Of a stretch of DNA of 64,000 nucleotides, positions 9,685 through 17,063 are shown piece by piece; within the stretch, counting starts at the first letter, position 1; each line of letters starts with the position of its first letter. The position numbers and the translations under genes were made by a program. Below the pieces are notes generated by a model. The model saw only the letters and a program-made list of their open reading frames with translations, ran no database searches and had not been told where the DNA came from. The stretch comes from Lactobacillus crispatus (GTDB taxonomy: Bacteria > Bacillota > Bacilli > Lactobacillales > Lactobacillaceae), in the NCBI RefSeq assembly GCF_018987235.1, contig NZ_CP072197.1, forward strand, positions 930,001-994,000, given 5' to 3'.

Positions 9685-10221
9685 ATGAATATTTTTAATG
9701 AAGGAAAAAAGCAGGATATTGCCCAAGTTTTAGCAGCTAAAGATAGGCGAGTAGCTGTACAACATAAGATTTTTAATAAGTATCCTAATCAAACTCTAGT
9801 CGACATTAAGATGAATATCCCAGGACCAATCAAGAATAATCGCTATTTAACTAAAATGTTTATGTTTGGTATCAATGAGCTGGAAAATGCTTGGACTAAC
9901 CTAGGTTATCATTTTAAATTGGTGACACAGCTTAATGATGATAGTGGCTGTGAAAACTTCTATGTATTATCTTTGTCAATTGAAAAAGTAAAGCGCTCAA
10001 CAATTGATTTTGAAGATCAGACATCATTGGGACGTCTCTTTGATGCAGACGTGTTGGTAAAAAATAAACAAGCTGCAATTTCACGCAGAGATTTGGGCAG
10101 GCAACCACGTAAGTGCTTTTTATGTGATCGCCCTGCTAAAGAATGTGCTCGCAGCCGGAGACATTCAGTGGAACAGATGCAGGCATTTATCTCTCAGCTT
10201 TATCAAGAATACGTTGCGTAA
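9685..10221 (+). CDS. CitX-family apo-citrate lyase phosphoribosyl-dephospho-CoA transferase homologue
   Basis: About 178 residues. The C-terminal motif RQPRKCFLCDRPAKECARSR followed by RHS carries the Cys/Arg/His pattern of CitX and of the CitX part of CitXG. These proteins attach the 2'-(5''-phosphoribosyl)-3'-dephospho-CoA prosthetic group to the acyl carrier subunit of citrate lyase. I chose ATG at 9685, preceded by GGGTGAT, rather than GTG at 9676. It starts just after the arcC remnant and ends in a terminator, so it was probably the last gene of the arc transcript. No citrate lyase gene is in the window. The protein is undamaged although all arc genes before it are broken. Confidence 0.75.
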   Translation: MNIFNEGKKQDIAQVLAAKDRRVAVQHKIFNKYPNQTLVDIKMNIPGPIKNNRYLTKMFMFGINELENAWTNLGYHFKLVTQLNDDSGCENFYVLSLSIEKVKRSTIDFEDQTSLGRLFDADVLVKNKQAAISRRDLGRQPRKCFLCDRPAKECARSRRHSVEQMQAFISQLYQEYVA

Positions 10222-10258
10222 AATAAACCGGGATTTTATGATTCCGGTTTATTTTTAT
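10221..10258 (+). terminator. Rho-independent terminator after citX-like gene
   Basis: AATAAACCGG and CCGGTTTATT pair around GATTTTATGATT, followed by TTTTTAT. Confidence 0.8.
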
Positions 10259-10336
10259 GAAAAATCTAGTTAAAAATTAAAAAAATGAACTAAAATAGTA
10301 ATGAATAAATTTATAGATGTACGTATAGGAATAAGC

Positions 10337-11503
10337 ATGAAATTAAAGAAAAATAAGAATAATTTAAAGCAAATTACGGCATTAATTCAATATGCATTTT
10401 TGAAAAATAATGATTTGACTAAAGATGAAAATTTTATGAGTCGTTATGATCATAGTACAGGTTATGGCTATTTTGATAAGGAAAAATTAGCTAGCTATAT
10501 TATGGTTAATCGATTTAAAAGTGATGTTTTTGGGCATCATTTACCGATGGCTGGAATAGGTTATGTAGCTTCATATCCTGAGTATCGTAGCCAAGGTCAT
10601 ATTTCCCAATTAATGAAAGAAATTTTGCATGACTTACATAGGCAAGATATTCCGTTTGCTAACCTGGCACCATTTTCGGAGAGCTTTTATCGCCAGTACG
10701 GGTTTAGCAATAGTATTTATCAAAAAGAATATCGCTTTGATGGAAGCGCATTGCGTAGTTTTAAATTACCACGTTCTGGTCATATAGTGCGTGGCAAGTG
10801 GGACAATTTAGCTGTTCAAAATGGTGTGATTCAACTTTATGAACGTCAACTGCATAATGATGATGAACGTAACACGGTTATACGTGAGGCATGGTGGTGG
10901 AATAGACTTGATTCTTATTATCATCACCGCAATGTAGCCGTTTATTTTGACGCGGATGAGCGGCCAATTAGTTACTTGATTTATCGCATTAGAGACAATA
11001 CTTTTTTAGCTGATGAAATGTACGCAATTACGCCGCAGGGATTACTGAGTATGTTTGGTTTTATGGGTTCGCACGCGGGCAGTGTTAAGCAATTTAAAAT
11101 GAGCGTACCAGAGAAATCGTTACGAGCTGAACTTTTTCCTGAACAAAACGAACTCCAAGTTGATTTGCGTCCTTATATGATGAGTCGAATTATTGATTTT
11201 GAAAAAGTTTTGGCTTGTATGCGGCCAATGCAAGAAGGTGATTTTAATCTGGAAGTCAATAGCGATGAACAGTGTCCTTGGAATATTGGAGTTTGGCAAT
11301 TAAGTAATCATGGACGTAAGGTAGCGGTAGAACGTAAGGAAGATGCATTGGTTGATTTTTCGGGATCAATTACCGCGTGGACCCAGGTGCTATTAGGTAG
11401 ACTAACCATGAATGCTGCTGTTAAACTAGGATTAATTACAGATTACCGCATCAAAAAATTAGATTTTGTTAAAGGCGATGTATCATTTTATGATTATTTT
11501 TAG
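10337..11503 (+). CDS. GNAT N-acetyltransferase, Eis-like
   Basis: 388 residues from the ATG at 10337, which has AGGA nine bases upstream; an in-frame ATG at 10301 has no site. The N-terminal GNAT fold carries the acetyl-CoA loop motif around VASYPEYRSQGHISQLMKE. This is followed by FSESFYRQYGF, typical of Eis-type proteins, a second GNAT-like half and a C-terminal sterol-carrier-like domain. Eis proteins acetylate amines, including aminoglycosides in mycobacteria; in lactobacilli the substrate is unknown. A 53-codon membrane peptide gene begins 15 bp after the stop and is likely co-transcribed. Confidence 0.82.
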   Translation: MKLKKNKNNLKQITALIQYAFLKNNDLTKDENFMSRYDHSTGYGYFDKEKLASYIMVNRFKSDVFGHHLPMAGIGYVASYPEYRSQGHISQLMKEILHDLHRQDIPFANLAPFSESFYRQYGFSNSIYQKEYRFDGSALRSFKLPRSGHIVRGKWDNLAVQNGVIQLYERQLHNDDERNTVIREAWWWNRLDSYYHHRNVAVYFDADERPISYLIYRIRDNTFLADEMYAITPQGLLSMFGFMGSHAGSVKQFKMSVPEKSLRAELFPEQNELQVDLRPYMMSRIIDFEKVLACMRPMQEGDFNLEVNSDEQCPWNIGVWQLSNHGRKVAVERKEDALVDFSGSITAWTQVLLGRLTMNAAVKLGLITDYRIKKLDFVKGDVSFYDYF

Positions 11504-11518
11504 TTGTGAGGTTAAAAA

Positions 11519-11680
11519 ATGAGTAAAGAAAAGAAACTCAATTTAATAAAATTATTTGGCATTGTAGTTAGTGGTTTGAATTTGATCTTTTTTGCCTTGA
11601 TGGCACTTAATAAGCATGAAGATACTAAGGATAAAAGAAGAGTAGCAGAAGAAGGACACGCACCGCTGGATGAAAAATAA
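11519..11680 (+). CDS. 53-residue membrane peptide
   Basis: MSKEKKLNLIKLFGIVVSGL continues into a single hydrophobic helix (about residues 9-30) and a charged tail (HEDTKDKRRVAEEGHAPLDEK). TGAGGT precedes ATG. It lies between the Eis-like gene and the substrate-binding-domain gene with tight spacing, which supports a real operon member. Family unknown; single-pass topology is inferred only from hydrophobicity. Confidence 0.6.
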   Translation: MSKEKKLNLIKLFGIVVSGLNLIFFALMALNKHEDTKDKRRVAEEGHAPLDEK

Positions 11681-11681
11681 A

Positions 11682-12287
11682 ATGACGGAATTAAAGATTG
11701 CATATTTTGACCAATTAGGTCGTAAGGAATTAGATCAGGCAGTGCAGCATTTTGTGTTAAAACATCCTAATGTAGATGTAAAACTACTTGCGACTAGTCA
11801 TGATGGTGCTTTTGCAAAACTGAATGAAGATGAAGCAGACATAGCAATCAATGATTTGCGTGACGAGAATCTTAACTTTGATGAAACAGAATTGACTCAA
11901 GCTGGTGTAATGGCAATTTTGCCCAAGGGAATGTATCCTAATGGCATTCAAATGATTGAAAAAGACGAGCTCAATGATATGACTTGTTTTATTGTGGCTA
12001 AACCTGAAGAAGAGGTTAGTGAGCTACATTTATTTAAAGATTTGTATCAAATTGGCAGTCAATTCATCGCTTCTAACTCGGTTGAAGAAGCAGCACTGTT
12101 GGTCGCCTCTGGGTCTGGCTATTTTATTTTAAATGAGAATACGGCTAGGTTAATTAATACTGCAGATTTGCAGCCACTTTTCTTGCTTGATCATGGTCAG
12201 TTAATAAAGCAAAAGATAATGGCTTTTTATAAGTCAAATTCAGCGTTAAGTAGTGAGTTTATAAAGCTATTGCAGCAAGAATATTAA
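11682..12287 (+). CDS. Stand-alone LysR-type effector-binding domain protein
   Basis: About 201 residues. It starts as an effector-binding lobe (LKIAYFDQLGRKELDQAVQ, then FVLKHPNVDVKLL) and continues with the alternating strand/helix pattern of the LysR effector domain (ADIAINDLRD, VMAILPKGMY, FILNENTARL). The DNA-binding winged helix is absent. An in-frame ATG at 11670 overlaps the stop of the upstream small gene and is an alternative start. Neither start has a strong ribosome site, so translational coupling to the upstream gene is likely. It may be a ligand-binding relic of a regulator or a modulator of one; the function is not known. Confidence 0.65.
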   Translation: MTELKIAYFDQLGRKELDQAVQHFVLKHPNVDVKLLATSHDGAFAKLNEDEADIAINDLRDENLNFDETELTQAGVMAILPKGMYPNGIQMIEKDELNDMTCFIVAKPEEEVSELHLFKDLYQIGSQFIASNSVEEAALLVASGSGYFILNENTARLINTADLQPLFLLDHGQLIKQKIMAFYKSNSALSSEFIKLLQQEY

Positions 12288-12342
12288 TCTGTAAAGTTAA
12301 AAATATCTTGTCTAAGTACTATAAGATACTGTAAAATATATT

Positions 12343-12357
12343 ATGAAAGCGGATTCA
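12343..12357 (+). promoter_or_regulatory. Catabolite-responsive element (cre)
   Basis: ATGAAAGCGGATTCA matches WTGNAANCGNWNNCA at every fixed position. It sits just downstream of a plausible promoter (TTGTCT at 12308, TAAAAT at 12332) and 29 bases before the secreted-protein start, which predicts repression by CcpA. Confidence 0.7.
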
Positions 12358-12385
12358 TATATTTTACATTCTGGAGATGATTTTT

Positions 12386-12925
12386 ATGCTAAAAAGAAAT
12401 TTGTTACCTTTAACATCAATGGTACTTGTTTTAGGATTAACTGGTTTGGCTAGTCAAGTTGAGACTGTTGATGCTTCAACTTATGGTAATGGTGTACAGG
12501 TTACTATTCCAAAAAAGATGCAGGGTACTTGGTACTCTTATGATCGTAATGCACATAATGGCACAAAGATCACCTTTACTGAACATACTGTTAATGGCAA
12601 ACCAATATTTACCCAGGAGGCTTCGACAATTAGTGATTACTTCAATGGTAGAATTGCTAACCAGAAGAACTTTGATAAGGTAACGCAAAACTGGATGTCT
12701 GGTAAAACTACCAAAATGAAGAATGATACATTCTATGAGATTGATCCGTGGATTACTTTTGAAAATTGGAGTCTTTATCGAGTGGTACCACAAACCATTA
12801 ATGGTAAAAAGCATAACGTGCTGGTTTATTCTAGTAGATATGATGGTGGTAACTACTTCAGAAGCAAGAAATTAGCTAAAAAAATGAAGGACTACAAGTT
12901 TAAGAAAGTTAATTACACGTTATAG
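12386..12925 (+). CDS. Secreted protein of unknown function
   Basis: 179 residues from the ATG at 12386, which has GGAG nine bases upstream; the in-frame ATG at 12377 abuts GGAG and is unlikely. A signal peptide (MLKRNLLPLTSMVLVLGL, cleavage near VDAS) is followed by VQVTIPKKMQGTWYSYD, a lipocalin-like opening seen in many lactobacillar extracellular proteins. The rest is basic and rich in Tyr, Trp and Lys (RSKKLAKKMKDYKFKK near the end). There is no anchor motif. It is a single-gene unit with a cre in front and a terminator behind. The family is not recognised beyond this. Confidence 0.7.
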   Translation: MLKRNLLPLTSMVLVLGLTGLASQVETVDASTYGNGVQVTIPKKMQGTWYSYDRNAHNGTKITFTEHTVNGKPIFTQEASTISDYFNGRIANQKNFDKVTQNWMSGKTTKMKNDTFYEIDPWITFENWSLYRVVPQTINGKKHNVLVYSSRYDGGNYFRSKKLAKKMKDYKFKKVNYTL

Positions 12926-12931
12926 TTTTGT

Positions 12932-12959
12932 GACATCCCTTAACTAAGGGATGTTTTTT
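12932..12959 (+). terminator. Rho-independent terminator
   Basis: ACATCCCTTA and TAAGGGATGT form a compact hairpin followed by TTTTT. Confidence 0.85.
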
Positions 12960-13020
12960 ACTAATAGACGCGGTAAAATTTAGTATAATAGTGACAAAAT
13001 TAATTCTTGGAGGAGAAGTT

Positions 13021-13683
13021 ATGAAATTAAAACAAACACCAATTTTGCGTTTATATAAACTAGAAACTAATAAAGAGGATCATGCAAAGTTCGTTAAGGC
13101 GGGGCAACATAATATGCTTACTTCTCAAGAAAACGAACCAGGCACATTGTTTATGCAGACAAGTCATGACGAAGAAACTACTAATTTTGTAGTAGAATGC
13201 TATCAAGACGAAGCAAGTTATGATACTCATGCTAATTCAAAGCAATTTAAGGATTTTACTGACGTTGCTAAAGATATTTTAACTAGTCGAGTAAAGGTAG
13301 AATTGTTTCCGGAATTTATTTCTACAAAGGCAGAAAAACTAGCAGTTACCGGATCAAATGATTATGTTATTTATCTGACTGAAATTGGTGTTTCTTTAGG
13401 TAAGGGCGATGAGTTTGCTCATGCTGTAATGAAAGAAATGAAAACGGCAGTCGAAGAAGAAAAAGATATTTTGGCAATGATTGCAGGAACTGTTGCCGAT
13501 CAACCAAATGAATGGTTAGCTATTGAAGTTTATCGTAATAATGAAGCTTACAAGCAGCACTTGGAAACTAAGAACTTCAAAGAGTATTTGAAAAATACAA
13601 AATATTGTGTTGAAAGTAAGAGTTTACGTAAGTTGCAACCAGATGTAATTGTTGACCAAGGTGCAATTTTCTACCAACCATAA
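13021..13683 (+). CDS. Tandem antibiotic-biosynthesis-monooxygenase (ABM) domain protein
   Basis: 220 residues from ATG at 13021, directly behind a strong GGAGGAGAAGTT site (the in-frame ATG at 12991 has none). Two related halves of about 105 residues each show the ABM ferredoxin-like pattern: a helix with HAKFVKAG or FAHAVMKE, a Glu/Pro turn (NEPGTLFM in half one), and EVYRNNEAYKQHLETKNFKEYL or ECYQDEASYDTHANSKQFK near the end. Single ABM proteins dimerise, so a fused pair can make the barrel alone. Family roles include quinol oxidation and haem breakdown; the substrate is unknown. Confidence 0.75.
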   Translation: MKLKQTPILRLYKLETNKEDHAKFVKAGQHNMLTSQENEPGTLFMQTSHDEETTNFVVECYQDEASYDTHANSKQFKDFTDVAKDILTSRVKVELFPEFISTKAEKLAVTGSNDYVIYLTEIGVSLGKGDEFAHAVMKEMKTAVEEEKDILAMIAGTVADQPNEWLAIEVYRNNEAYKQHLETKNFKEYLKNTKYCVESKSLRKLQPDVIVDQGAIFYQP

Positions 13684-13698
13684 AGAATAAGACGAAAA

Positions 13699-13736
13699 GA
13701 AGACCAGGCTATGTGGAGTACATAACCTGGTCTTTC
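13699..13736 (+). terminator. Rho-independent terminator
   Basis: AGACCAGGCTATG and CATAACCTGGTCT pair with one bulge around a short loop, then TTTC. Confidence 0.75.
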
Positions 13737-13781
13737 TAGTTAGAGGGGAAAAAGATTTATTAATATATATTATTCTGGTTT

Positions 13782-13910
13782 TTAGTGGCGATGTTTTACC
13801 TTTGCTACTGCTGGTTTATTAATTAATACTGAGCTGATGGCCATTAAACCAAGCGTTAAAAATGATCCACCAATTAAGAGTAGTTTAATCAAGGTTCTCA
13901 TTCCTTTCAT
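13782..13910 (-). CDS. Putative 42-residue membrane peptide
   Basis: The minus strand reads MKGMRTLIKLLLIGGSFLTL then GLMAISSVLINKPAVAKVKHRH, a single hydrophobic stretch between basic ends. An internal ATG at 13901 is possible, but its AAGGA overlaps the start codon. There is no strong ribosome site at either ATG. It is annotated because its composition is membrane-like over the full length; no homologue is recognised. Confidence 0.35.
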   Translation of the reverse strand: MKGMRTLIKLLLIGGSFLTLGLMAISSVLINKPAVAKVKHRH

Positions 13911-14253
13911 CTTAATTGATCTTATAATAGCGAAATAATATTAAGAATTTATATGTAAAACCTAATGGATTAGTTAAGAAAATAAAACTAGAAAAAAGGC
14001 TGGTTAGCACGTAAAATAGAAATAGAGTCAAAGTCTAGTGCAACTGCGCATAAAATAAAGCAGTATCGATGGGATGTTGCTTGTTTTGGTTAAAAAATAG
14101 AGAATATGCTTGTAGCCCTTTTCGTAAATAGCGTTAATGTTGTAAAATGGAAAGTGCATTAAGTTTATTAATGAGAAAATTGATATATTATTGCAAAAAA
14201 GGCCGTAATGGCCCTTTTTGTTGTGAAAAAACTAAAAGAATATAGGATTGGAA
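13911..14253. other. Intergenic region with a terminator hairpin, no gene seen
   Basis: AT-rich, about 340 bp. It contains a possible -10 (TGTAAAAT near 14140) and a compact hairpin with T-run at 14195-14219 just before the Asn-rich gene. No ORF with a credible start was found. Confidence 0.5.
14195..14219 (+). terminator. Compact hairpin plus T-run upstream of the Asn-rich gene
   Basis: AAAAAAGGCC-GTAAT-GGCCCTTTTT is a textbook intrinsic terminator located 35 bp before ATG 14254, with no gene before it on this strand for about 500 bp. It could end a short leader RNA or act as an attenuator for the next gene. Confidence 0.6.
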
Positions 14254-15291
14254 ATGCCAGGAATAGTAGAGCAAACATTATTAGAACAACAAAATATTGA
14301 TTTAAATGAAATGGTAACAATGAATCAAATGATTGATCAATTGTTGCCTAATGCAAGTAAAGAATTACAACAAAAACTAAAGATTAAAATTTATAACTTT
14401 GTGCGTACACGTAAACAACCAAGTATTACTGTGCGAAGAAGAAAATATTTTAAGCCGGCTGTTGCTAAATTAATTATTGGTAATGTACAAGATTACGCAG
14501 ATGCAATTGAACGTCGTGCTAAGGAAGCCCCAGCTAAAGAGGATGCTACTGATAAGAAGCCAGCTTCTAAATCTAAGCGGGTTAAGACAATTACTAAGCG
14601 TAAGATTTTAGCTAAAGTTATAAAGAATGATAAGATTGATAAATCTATTCAAAAGAAATTAGAAGATAAGATTGCTTCAATTGTAAAGACCAACTTTATT
14701 AAGCCAGTTAACAAGCGGGGAAGTTTTTCGGTTGAAGATGGTGAAAAAGTTATAGCTGAACTTAGTCCTTTTTATCAAAATATCAAGATTGATCAAAAGT
14801 ATCGCAAGAATGCTGAAAAAGCGGCTGAAAATAAGGAAACAGAAACTAAAGAAAAGCCTGAGCAACATTCTAAGGATCAGAATGAAAGTCGTGAAGGTCA
14901 ATCTAAGGACTTTGAGCGTAAGAATAATCAGAAGAATAGCAATAATCGAAATAATAATCAAACGCAAAATCAACGTAAGCGACAAAATAAGCATCCTTTT
15001 GAGATCAGAAGAGAAAATAATAACCGCTCACGTAATAATCAGTCTAACCGCCGCTATAATAATCGAAATAATTATGATAGTCGGAATAATTATGAATTTG
15101 ATGAAGCTAGCGGTTTGCGTGAACGCTACAATACAGTAATCAGAAATTACAATCAACTGGAGCAAAGATATAATGCTTTGCAAGATAAATATAATCAGGC
15201 TTTAGATGATAAAGCTAGATTGATCGAAGAAATGGGTAAGAAGAACGAAGACTTACGTCGTGTATTGATCGACGTTTTGCGAAAAATGTAG
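14254..15291 (+). CDS. Asn/Arg-rich low-complexity protein with C-terminal coiled coil
   Basis: 345 residues from ATG 14254, with AGGA six bases upstream; the TTG at 14248 is less likely. There are four parts. An N-terminal about 75-residue folded segment (MNQMIDQLLPNASKELQQKL) is followed by a Lys/Ala linker. A second related folded segment of similar type follows (ITKRKILAKVIKNDKIDKSI, residues about 110-180). Then comes about 100 residues of Asn/Arg/Gln repeats (NNRNNNQTQNQRKRQNK), and last a heptad coiled coil (LEQRYNALQDKYNQALDDK). It is strongly basic and likely binds nucleic acid or the cell envelope. No signal peptide, no recognised family. A terminator follows. Confidence 0.65.
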   Translation: MPGIVEQTLLEQQNIDLNEMVTMNQMIDQLLPNASKELQQKLKIKIYNFVRTRKQPSITVRRRKYFKPAVAKLIIGNVQDYADAIERRAKEAPAKEDATDKKPASKSKRVKTITKRKILAKVIKNDKIDKSIQKKLEDKIASIVKTNFIKPVNKRGSFSVEDGEKVIAELSPFYQNIKIDQKYRKNAEKAAENKETETKEKPEQHSKDQNESREGQSKDFERKNNQKNSNNRNNNQTQNQRKRQNKHPFEIRRENNNRSRNNQSNRRYNNRNNYDSRNNYEFDEASGLRERYNTVIRNYNQLEQRYNALQDKYNQALDDKARLIEEMGKKNEDLRRVLIDVLRKM

Positions 15292-15307
15292 TTTTTGGTA
15301 AAGAAAG

Positions 15308-15347
15308 AGACTAGTAGTCAATTTGAATTGATTACTAGTCTTATTTT
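15308..15347 (+). terminator. Rho-independent terminator
   Basis: GACTAGTAGTCAA and TTGATTACTAGTC pair with one mismatch, followed by TTATTTT. Confidence 0.8.
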
Positions 15348-15464
15348 ATGTTTATGAAATATGATTTAGCTTAAAAATTAAAAAAATATGTGTAAAAAAT
15401 TATTTTTGTGTAGTAATATTAAAGGATGATAAATGTTTTTATTAATGATTAATGGAGGAGAAGT

Positions 15465-17063
15465 ATGAGTTTAAAAGAGCTATTTAAAAGCAATGTGTTT
15501 CGAGCCTGCATTATTATCTTATTGTATGTTTTATACGCATTATTTGGGAGTTTTAGTGAATATTTATTTAAATATGCTCTGAATTCAATTACTGCTGGTA
15601 ATTTTAATACATATGTTTATTGGCAAATAATGCAGTTTGTTTTAGCATTATTCACTTCGTTGCTTTTACCAATTACTACCGTTGTTTTCACTAGGCAGAC
15701 GCAAAACTATCTGCATAAAATTCGGCAAGAAATCATGCATCATTACTATGATGAAAAAAGTGATGAAAAAGTCTCTAGTATGCAGAACCGATTAACAGCC
15801 AATTTAAAAATCTTATCAGATGATTATGCTACACCTTGGATTACTATTTTAAGTGGGGTTTTAGAGATTGTGATTGCTATTGTTTTACTAGCAAGCATGA
15901 ACTGGATTCTAATTTTGGTTACTGCCATTTTAGCTGTGATTACACTTTTTGCTCCTAAAATTATGGAGAAGAAAACATCAGCTGCCACAGATAAAGTAAA
16001 TAAAAAGAATGAAAAGCTGTTAAATACAATTGCTCATTGGCTTGGTGGATTGCAGGAACTACGTCGTTATAGTGCATACAGTCGTTTGGTTAAGCAAATT
16101 CATCGATCAAGTAGTGATTATGTGGACGCAAGTAAGGGTAGTGCAAAATTAAGAAGTGTAAGTTATTTGATTAATGCTTTTAGCAATTCAATTGCACAAA
16201 TTGGTATGAGCTTTATTGCTGGAATCATGTTTTTGCTTAATATGATTTCATTCGGTGATTTTGCAGTTGCTAGTGGTTTTGCATTTACGATTTTTTCAGC
16301 AATTTGGAATATTACTCAGTCGTTAACGCAAGTTAAGTCAACTAAGGCTTTACGCGAACAGATTACCGATTTAAGAAAGCAAGTTCCTGATGAAAATAAA
16401 GATAAAGTATCAGCCTACGGTCTTAAAGTTTCAGGCTTGTCTGTAAAATACGATCAGGGGGAAACAATTTTTTATCCTGATTTTACAATAAAAAAAGGGC
16501 AGAAAGTTTTGCTTACTGGCGATTCAGGAACAGGAAAATCAACCTTGTTTAATGTTTTGTTAGGTAAGCTAAAACCTGAATCTGGTACGGTGACCTATCT
16601 AGATGAAAATGAAACTATCATTCCTGAAGGAAAAGCTAGAATTGGCAATATGCCGCAAAATCCAGTAGTTTTTCCCGCAACGATCAAAGAGAACATTACA
16701 ATGTTTAACGAAAATTTGCAGGATAAGCTTCAAGATGTTGTTCAAGCAGTTCAACTCCAATCCGACTTAGCCAAAATGCCAGATGGTGTTAATACAACAA
16801 TTGATCTAAAAAGTGAAAATTTGTCTGGTGGACAACGGCAAAAAGTTGTTTTAGCGCGAACGGAAATACACGAGCAATCGTTTGTTTTAATGGATGAAGT
16901 AACTAGTGCGATCGATCAAAAAGCTACCGAAAAAATCATTGATGAATTGCTCAAAACAGATCAAACTATTTTGATGATTGCTCACAACTTTACGCCAGAA
17001 TTAAAAGCAAAATTTGATCAAGAAATTAAATTAAAAAGTAAGAAAGGGGATAAAGTAAGATGA
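15465..17063 (+). CDS. ABC exporter half-transporter, first subunit
   Basis: 532 residues, permease and ATPase in one chain. About six membrane segments occupy residues 1-300, then the nucleotide-binding domain has Walker A GDSGTGKST, Q-loop NMPQNP, signature LSGGQ, Walker B FVLMDE with the catalytic Glu, and the switch His in MIAHNF. A strong GGAGGAG site precedes ATG. The stop overlaps the start of the next gene by four bases (ATGA), so the two are translated together and should form a heterodimer. The family exports lipids, peptides or drugs; nothing here fixes the substrate. Confidence 0.88.
   Translation: MSLKELFKSNVFRACIIILLYVLYALFGSFSEYLFKYALNSITAGNFNTYVYWQIMQFVLALFTSLLLPITTVVFTRQTQNYLHKIRQEIMHHYYDEKSDEKVSSMQNRLTANLKILSDDYATPWITILSGVLEIVIAIVLLASMNWILILVTAILAVITLFAPKIMEKKTSAATDKVNKKNEKLLNTIAHWLGGLQELRRYSAYSRLVKQIHRSSSDYVDASKGSAKLRSVSYLINAFSNSIAQIGMSFIAGIMFLLNMISFGDFAVASGFAFTIFSAIWNITQSLTQVKSTKALREQITDLRKQVPDENKDKVSAYGLKVSGLSVKYDQGETIFYPDFTIKKGQKVLLTGDSGTGKSTLFNVLLGKLKPESGTVTYLDENETIIPEGKARIGNMPQNPVVFPATIKENITMFNENLQDKLQDVVQAVQLQSDLAKMPDGVNTTIDLKSENLSGGQRQKVVLARTEIHEQSFVLMDEVTSAIDQKATEKIIDELLKTDQTILMIAHNFTPELKAKFDQEIKLKSKKGDKVR

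Noticed and set aside
14677..15139. Long ORFs in other frames of the Asn-rich gene
   Set aside because: Low-complexity AAT/CGT codons produce open frames on both strands; only the annotated frame has a ribosome site and balanced domains.
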